Below are positions 63,292-64,000 of a DNA stretch of 64,000 bases, one piece after another. The stretch lies in contig NZ_WIAD01000014.1 of NCBI RefSeq assembly GCF_009618275.1, positions 1 to 64,000 on the forward strand, in the 5' to 3' direction. The DNA is from Roseimaritima sediminicola. GTDB lineage: Bacteria; Planctomycetota; Planctomycetia; Pirellulales; Pirellulaceae. How positions within the stretch are numbered: position 1 is the first letter of the stretch; each line of letters opens with the position of its first letter. A model generated the notes under the pieces. The model was not told the origin of the DNA. It saw only the letters and a program-made list of their open reading frames with translations, and did no database searches. A program made the translations under genes and the position numbers.

Positions 63292-64000
63292 TTAGGACCA
63301 GTCCAGTCCTTCGGGCAAGCGGTTCAAGTTGCGAGGACCATCGGCGGTGACCACGATCATGTCCTCCACGCGGACGCCGCCGGTTTGTCGGCCGTACAGT
63401 CCCGGTTCGACCGTGAAGACTTCGCCCTCGAGGATCTCGCCACCGCCGTCGTCCAGCAGGATCGGCTCGTGGACTTCCAGTCCAATTCCGTGGCCCGTTC
63501 CGTGCTGGATGGTGGGGCCATCGCTGAGGGTGCCACGCGAGAGCTCGAAGCCGTGTCGCTGTTGGACGGCGATCACGGCTTGATGAACCTGGTCGCCGGT
63601 GTTGCCCGGACGCAGTTTGTCGATCCCCGCCGCCTTGGCTTCGACCACGGCCCGGTGCATCGCCACCACCTGCTCGCTGGGGCGGCCGTGAACCACACAG
63701 CGCGTGCAGTCGCCGCAGTACCGCGTGCTCTGATCCTGTGGGTACAGGTCGACGATGATGGGGACGCCGCTGCGGAGCGCCCCGGTGCCGGCATGGTGGC
63801 AATCGGCGGCGTGTGGCGCGGTGGCCACGATCGCCCCGTGGTTCAGCGCGTAACCGTGCTCCAGAAAGAACGCCGCGGCCATTGCGCGAGCCGCCTCGCT
63901 GGTCAGGATTTCGCCCTCGAAGACCAACTGTCCTTCGTCATCGGTGTCGCAGCGAGCGATGCGTTCGCACAAAAATCGGATGCCTTGCTCGGTGACGTTC
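63292..64000 (-). CDS. M24 family Xaa-Pro aminopeptidase (5' end beyond window)
   Basis: About 236 residues are visible, the C-terminal catalytic part. Metal ligands of the M24 family are seen: Asp in IIVDLYPQDQ, Asp in YCGDCTRCVV, His in HGTGHGIGLEVHEP, Glu in GEVFTVEPGLYG and Glu in GGVRVEDMIV. The two-metal peptidase removes the first residue before proline. The start lies beyond the right edge; the frame continues without a stop. Confidence 0.93.
   Translation of the reverse strand, partial: NVTEQGIRFLCERIARCDTDDEGQLVFEGEILTSEAARAMAAAFFLEHGYALNHGAIVATAPHAADCHHAGTGALRSGVPIIVDLYPQDQSTRYCGDCTRCVVHGRPSEQVVAMHRAVVEAKAAGIDKLRPGNTGDQVHQAVIAVQQRHGFELSRGTLSDGPTIQHGTGHGIGLEVHEPILLDDGGGEILEGEVFTVEPGLYGRQTGGVRVEDMIVVTADGPRNLNRLPEGLDWS

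Overview
The window is a GC-rich piece of a planctomycete chromosome, most likely from the order Pirellulales (Rhodopirellula or Roseimaritima relatives). The evidence is protein families typical of that group (PVC-type CxxCH heme-binding dehydrogenase, ThuA-domain protein, DUF6797-type fusion protein, short secreted Gly/Pro/Tyr-rich proteins), many signal peptides, little operon structure outside core genes, and many small dispersed intergenic repeats. No phage, plasmid, CRISPR array, transposase or rRNA operon is visible. All identifications were made by reading the sequence; no search was run.

Layout. 1-6.6 kb: the end of a two-helix membrane protein (cut by the window edge), secreted proteins of unknown function, an ABC-2-type ATPase beside a large lipoprotein, and a small L7/L12-CTD-like protein. 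6.8 kb: tRNA-Asp(GTC). 7-12.5 kb: housekeeping and stress-type genes: DUF434 protein, inorganic pyrophosphatase, YqaE/Pmp3 peptide, YciF-type ferritin-like protein, ExoD protein, SDR dehydrogenase. 12.6-16.8 kb: one 1402-residue secreted protein joining a sugar-isomerase-like barrel, a c-type heme domain, a DUF6797-like domain, a propeller-like region and a C-terminal blue-copper domain. 18.1-27.0 kb: a complete minus-strand cbb3 oxidase operon, ccoNO(fused)-ccoQ-ccoP-ccoG-ccoH-(TauE-like)-ccoI-ccoS, with a histidine-rich secreted protein just upstream. 28-31.4 kb: ThuA-domain protein, ZIP metal transporter, unknown secreted protein.

31.8-42.3 kb: the fused S10-spc ribosomal protein cluster (rpsJ to rplO, without rpmD), a strong terminator, then secY-adk-nrdR. 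The alpha-operon genes are absent. 45-54 kb: AhpD-like protein, FHA-GAF-sigma-54 activator, about 1.2 kb of repeat-rich noncoding DNA, DUF502 and ComF genes, a large coiled-coil membrane protein, and a DCC thiol oxidoreductase. 54-64 kb: secreted protein, ribulokinase, PVC heme-binding dehydrogenase, a lipoprotein, an ABC-2 permease and the start-truncated part of an M24 aminopeptidase.

The most unusual material lies between the genes. (1) A short element, consensus GTAGCTGAAGTCGCCAGAC, occurs seven times, always in the sense orientation of the gene it follows, within about 0-35 nt of the stop codon; in two cases the stop codon lies in the element. (2) A REP-like palindrome, AGCTCGGCTG-TCC-CAGCCGAGCT, is scattered between genes, and two copies lie in frame inside a lipoprotein gene. 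(3) A tandem noncoding repeat at 47.9-48.9 kb has perfect nested inverted repeats. (4) Two elements with matching terminal inverted repeats look like MITEs.
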